In this document: in pieces, positions 60,796-64,000 of the stretch
Layout of the letters: the number at the start of each line of letters is the position of its first letter
Numbering within the stretch: position 1 is the first letter of the stretch
NCBI RefSeq assembly: GCF_001077535.1
Contig: NZ_CP011968.1
Coordinates: 2,790,001 to 2,854,000 of the forward strand
DNA length: 64,000 nt
DNA from: Clostridioides difficile ATCC 9689 = DSM 1296
GTDB taxonomy: Bacteria > Bacillota > Clostridia > Peptostreptococcales > Peptostreptococcaceae
Direction: 5' to 3'
Program-made: the position numbers and the translations under genes
The notes under the pieces: model-generated
The model's database searches: none
What the model saw: only the letters and a program-made list of their open reading frames with translations
Told to the model about the DNA's origin: nothing

Positions 60796-61677
60796 TTATT
60801 CTATATTTTGTATTTGTTCTCTTATTTTTTCCAATTCGCTTTTTACTTCTACTACTAAATTAGTTATATTTATATCAGATGACTTCGAACCTATAGTGTT
60901 AGTTTCTCTATTCATCTCTTGTATTAAGAAATCTATTTTTCTACCTATAGAGTCGTCTTTAAATATAGTATTTTTAAGTTGCCCTATATGACTTTTAAAT
61001 CTAACTATTTCTTCTGTTATACTGCTTTTATCTGCATATATTGCAACTTCTTGTGCTAATCTATTCTCATCTATTATACTTGGGTCATCCAGTAATTCAC
61101 TTATTCTCAAATTCAATTTTTCTCTATAATCTTCTACAACACTACTTGAGTATTTTTCAATCTCTTCTATATGATTTTTTAATAAATCACATCTCATGGC
61201 AATATCTTCAGCTAATTTTTTACCTTCTTCACTTCTCATTTCTCTTAATTTGATTAATGCATCTTCAACTGCTTGATTCAACATTGACCACAATAAATCT
61301 TCATCTTCTTCCTTTTCTTCTATTTTCACAATATCAGGAAACTTTGCAACATTCATAACGCTAATATCATCTATAATATCAAATTTATTTTTTATTTCTT
61401 TTAGTATGTCTATATACTGAGATGCTAATCCCTCATCAAAATTTAAGTTTACATCTTCTTTGCCTAATAAGTCAAACTTTATGTATAAATCTACTCTTCC
61501 TCTTTTTACATAATTTTTTACTAAATTTCTAACTTTATCCTCTAAAAATGAAATTTTTCTTGGAAGACGTATGTTTATATCTGAATACTTATGATTTATC
61601 GTTTTACACTCTACTAAAAAGTAATAATTATCATCCTTGTATTCTCCTCTTCCAAAACCAGTCATACTTATAGCCAT
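60796..61677 (-). CDS. YicC/YloC-family endoribonuclease
   Basis: A 293-residue protein with N-terminal AISMTGFGRGE and C-terminal EMNRETNTIGSKSSD, the two signature ends of the YicC family. Recent work describes these as endoribonucleases that affect mRNA or small RNA decay. The middle is helical and acidic. Cotranscribed with dapF upstream (3-nt gap) and gmk downstream. Confidence 0.92.
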   Translation of the reverse strand: MAISMTGFGRGEYKDDNYYFLVECKTINHKYSDINIRLPRKISFLEDKVRNLVKNYVKRGRVDLYIKFDLLGKEDVNLNFDEGLASQYIDILKEIKNKFDIIDDISVMNVAKFPDIVKIEEKEEDEDLLWSMLNQAVEDALIKLREMRSEEGKKLAEDIAMRCDLLKNHIEEIEKYSSSVVEDYREKLNLRISELLDDPSIIDENRLAQEVAIYADKSSITEEIVRFKSHIGQLKNTIFKDDSIGRKIDFLIQEMNRETNTIGSKSSDINITNLVVEVKSELEKIREQIQNIE

Positions 61678-61680
61678 TAA

Positions 61681-62511
61681 TTAAACCTCCAAAATACCTT
61701 CACATATTTTTACTGCTGGACCTGTCATATAAGAGAAATCTCCTACATCTATTTTAACTGTTCCACCTTGAGACGTTACATTTACACTACTTTCTACCAT
61801 ATTAAGTAAATTGCACACTATTGCTGATGCAGTCATACCAGTACCACAACCTAAAGTATATCCACAACCTCTTTCCCAAGTATAAACATGTATATTATAC
61901 TTATCTTCTACCTTTACAAAATTTACATTCGTTTTTTCAGGAAATATTTTATTATTTTCAATCTCTTTTCCATATTTACAAACATCATCTACATCTAATT
62001 CATCTACTATAACTACTGTATGAGGAACCCCCATCAACATAGAAGTAACTTTAAGCTCCCTATCTAAAACCTTTATACTTTCTTGCACAAAACGTTCTTT
62101 ATTTGTAAGTACAGGAACGTCCTTAGCTATAAAACTTCCTTTTCCCATATTGACTCTTATAGAGTTTATTTCTCTATTGGTAAGATTTATTTTTATATCT
62201 TTTATACCATCTAATGTATCTACTGTAAAACTTTCTTTTTTAACTATACAATTATCATAAACAAATTTACAAAAACATCTAAGGCCATTTCCACACATAG
62301 CTGCTCTTGAACCATCAGAATTATAATATACCATTTCTACATCTGCAACTTTTGAATCTTTCACAACTAACAATCCATCCGCTCCTACAGAAAATCTTCT
62401 ATGGCATACTTTTTTTGCTAAAGCAGTATAATCAGATGGATTTATCTGGTCGAATCTTCCATCTATTGCTATAAAATCATTTCCTATTCCATGTAGTTTC
62501 CAAAATTTCAT
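61681..62511 (-). CDS. dapF: Diaminopimelate epimerase
   Basis: A 276-residue enzyme turning LL- into meso-diaminopimelate for lysine and peptidoglycan. The two catalytic cysteines are in MCGNGLRC and GCGTGMTASA. The start is ATG 62511 after AAGGAGCG. It is first in the conserved cluster here, preceded by two hairpins that may form its leader. Confidence 0.95.
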   Translation of the reverse strand: MKFWKLHGIGNDFIAIDGRFDQINPSDYTALAKKVCHRRFSVGADGLLVVKDSKVADVEMVYYNSDGSRAAMCGNGLRCFCKFVYDNCIVKKESFTVDTLDGIKDIKINLTNREINSIRVNMGKGSFIAKDVPVLTNKERFVQESIKVLDRELKVTSMLMGVPHTVVIVDELDVDDVCKYGKEIENNKIFPEKTNVNFVKVEDKYNIHVYTWERGCGYTLGCGTGMTASAIVCNLLNMVESSVNVTSQGGTVKIDVGDFSYMTGPAVKICEGILEV

Positions 62512-62562
62512 AAGTATCGCTCCTTCGTAAATTAACGCTTAAACTATTATAACATAAAAAAA

Positions 62563-62589
62563 TTCCCATAAACTTATAATTTATGGGAA
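62563..62589 (-). terminator. Terminator between threonine aldolase and dapF
   Basis: TTCCCATAAA and TTTATGGGAA form a perfect 10-bp stem with a 7-nt loop. On the minus strand TTTTTTTATG follows. It lies about 50 nt before dapF. Confidence 0.85.
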
Positions 62590-62594
62590 AAGTT

Positions 62595-62644
62595 TTGTAA
62601 TGACAACTATAATTTGAGGATGTGAGGGAGAGTTGCCATTACAA
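62595..62644 (-). ncRNA. Second hairpin just before the dapF terminator, possible leader structure
   Basis: TTGTAATGACAACT pairs with AGTTGCCATTACAA over 14 bp with one non-standard pair, which is G-U if the RNA is leftward. The 22-nt loop is C-rich on that strand (CTCTCCCTCACATCCTC). It lies 5 nt upstream of the terminator. It could be an attenuator half or part of the aldolase 3' end. Not assigned to a known riboswitch. Confidence 0.35.
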
Positions 62645-62797
62645 TTAGGGTAATTATATTATGTTTTTAAGCTAGTTCTTTCTATGTTTATATATTAATA
62701 TTTCTATATGAATTTTATGTATGTTTTATTTAAACTGTCTATGAATTTTTTAATTAAACATCTGGTAACTAGCTATAATCCTTCTAGTAGATATCTA

Positions 62798-63832
62798 TTA
62801 ACATACACCTATTAATTCTTTAAGTGTTTTTAAAACATAGTCTAAATCTTCCTTAGTAATATCTACATGAGTTACAAATCTATATTCACCATTTTCCATT
62901 TTATTAATTTTTATATTTCTTTCAAAAAATTCTTTTATTAAAACATCCTCTTTTATAATATCTTCACTCATCTTAAAAAATACCATACTTATATCTGGAT
63001 TAACATTGTTTACTTCAATGCCATCAATTTTATTTAATTCACAAGCTAAATATTTTGCATTTTCATGGTCTTCATTCAATCTTAAAGTCATTTTTTCAAT
63101 GGCAATTATACCAGCTGCTGCAACTATACCTACTTGTCTCATTCCCCCACCCATAACTTTTTGCTTTCTTCTAGCTTTTGCTATAAATTCTTTACTTCCA
63201 GCAAGTATAGAACCCATTGGTGCAGCTAAACCTTTTGACACACAGAACATAACACTATCACAACACTTTGCTATTTCTTTAGCTTCTACACCCAAAGTTA
63301 ATGCTGCGTTAAATAATCTTGCTCCATCTAAATGTACTGGTAAGTTATGTTTCTCAGCTATTTTTTTAATTTCTCTTAAATTATCAAGACTCACAACTGT
63401 TCCACCTGAATATGCATTTTCTACACATATAAGCCCTGTCTGTGGTTCATGTATGTCATCTCTTCTAATTGCCTTTTCAACAAGTTCAGGATTTAGAGCT
63501 CCACTTTCGTCTTCATCTATAGTTCTAAGCTGAACTCCAGCTATTACAGCAGGTGCCCCAACCTCATGAGTCACAATGTGATAACCTTTACCAATAATTA
63601 TTTCTTGCCCTCTTAGGCAATGAGTAAATAGAGCTAATTGATTCCCAAAAGTTCCACTTGGAAGGAAAATAGCATCTTCTTTTCCAACTTTAGCTGCTGC
63701 TAATTCTTCAAGTTTATTTACAGTAGGGTCATCTCTAAAGATTGAATCTCCAACAGGAGCCTTTGCCATAGCTTCTCTCATTTCGTCAGTAGGCATAGTA
63801 ACAGTATCACTTCTTAAATCGATAAATCTCAT
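62798..63832 (-). CDS. ltaA: Low-specificity L-threonine aldolase
   Basis: A 344-residue PLP enzyme cleaving threonine or allo-threonine to glycine and acetaldehyde. It begins RFIDLRSDTVTMPT. The PLP lysine is in FCVSKGLAAPMGS and the aspartate in HLDGARLFNA. HEVGAPAV is also conserved. Monocistronic, with a terminator some 210 nt downstream. Confidence 0.93.
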   Translation of the reverse strand: MRFIDLRSDTVTMPTDEMREAMAKAPVGDSIFRDDPTVNKLEELAAAKVGKEDAIFLPSGTFGNQLALFTHCLRGQEIIIGKGYHIVTHEVGAPAVIAGVQLRTIDEDESGALNPELVEKAIRRDDIHEPQTGLICVENAYSGGTVVSLDNLREIKKIAEKHNLPVHLDGARLFNAALTLGVEAKEIAKCCDSVMFCVSKGLAAPMGSILAGSKEFIAKARRKQKVMGGGMRQVGIVAAAGIIAIEKMTLRLNEDHENAKYLACELNKIDGIEVNNVNPDISMVFFKMSEDIIKEDVLIKEFFERNIKINKMENGEYRFVTHVDITKEDLDYVLKTLKELIGVC

Positions 63833-64000
63833 TTTTTCAACCTTCTTTCATATTTATATACTATAGAACCTTAAAATTGATTTTTTCTGTAAAGTTCATA
63901 TACTTTCATAGCTTATACTCTACACAATAATTATACTATATTTACTTTATATTTAATCTACTTTAAATTATTAATTTTAAAAATAAAGTTTCCTCTCTAA

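Noticed and set aside
1-64000. CRISPR array, tRNA/rRNA genes, complete insertion sequence or prophage
   Set aside because: No regular spacer-repeat pattern, no cloverleaf or rRNA sequence, and no transposase or phage structural gene other than the decayed Rpn-like fragment.

Overview
The window is low-GC Firmicute DNA that I identify as Clostridioides difficile, or a very close relative. Three things support this: the five-gene cellulose locus ccsZABHI, a PrkC kinase with a Ser-Gly-Asn-rich tail, and the housekeeping gene order. Very AT-rich spacers, strong AGGAGG-type ribosome sites and frequent TTG/GTG starts fit. Most genes lie on the minus strand and so read from high to low coordinates.

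Layout. (1) 1-6.7 kb: a 5'-nucleotidase cut by the window edge, a DUF4846-type lipoprotein, rnz, and a CoA-disulfide-reductase-like flavoprotein divergent from a TcyP-type cystine symporter. (2) 6.7-13.8 kb: ccsZ-A-B-H-I, predicted to make, secrete and acetylate cellulose. CcsA carries a PilZ domain with intact c-di-GMP motifs and a second, decayed PilZ-like segment. (3) 14-19 kb: a carbohydrate ABC importer without its own ATPase, with a cytoplasmic DUF4091/GH123-like enzyme. (4) 19.3-23.7 kb: a PRD regulator, an ascorbate-type PTS IIB and IIC, and a SIS-domain sugar-phosphate protein. (5) 24-30.5 kb: coiled-coil protein, coaD, rsmD, recG, fakA and an Asp23 protein, then rpmB on the opposite strand and a 26-codon spoVM. 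(6) 30.5-44.5 kb: accessory block with a small membrane protein, a truncated Rpn-like gene, a TipA-type MerR regulator, a PRD regulator divergent from a fructose-type PTS with a GH38 alpha-mannosidase, a two-component system, a nitroreductase and a HAD phosphatase. (7) 44.6-62.5 kb: the conserved cluster dapF-yicC-gmk-rpoZ-coaBC-priA-def-fmt-DUF116-yugP-rsmB-rlmN-prpC-prkC-(SDR)-rsgA-rpe-thiN, read leftward. (8) 62.8-63.8 kb: threonine aldolase.

Blocks 5 and 7 together match the Bacillus cluster running from yloC to recG. Block 6 therefore appears to be about 14 kb inserted between thiN and spoVM.

The most notable small-scale signals are: the unlisted spoVM; a stem-loop between the Shine-Dalgarno and the AUG of the PTS IIC gene at 21.3 kb; a TipAL/TipAS-like internal start behind a 19-bp-spacer MerR promoter; two copies of a roughly 118-bp MITE-like element whose end acts as a terminator; twin operators ahead of the mannosidase PTS operon; and an apparent non-AUG start of ccsZ. 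No tRNA, rRNA, CRISPR array, complete insertion sequence or prophage was seen.
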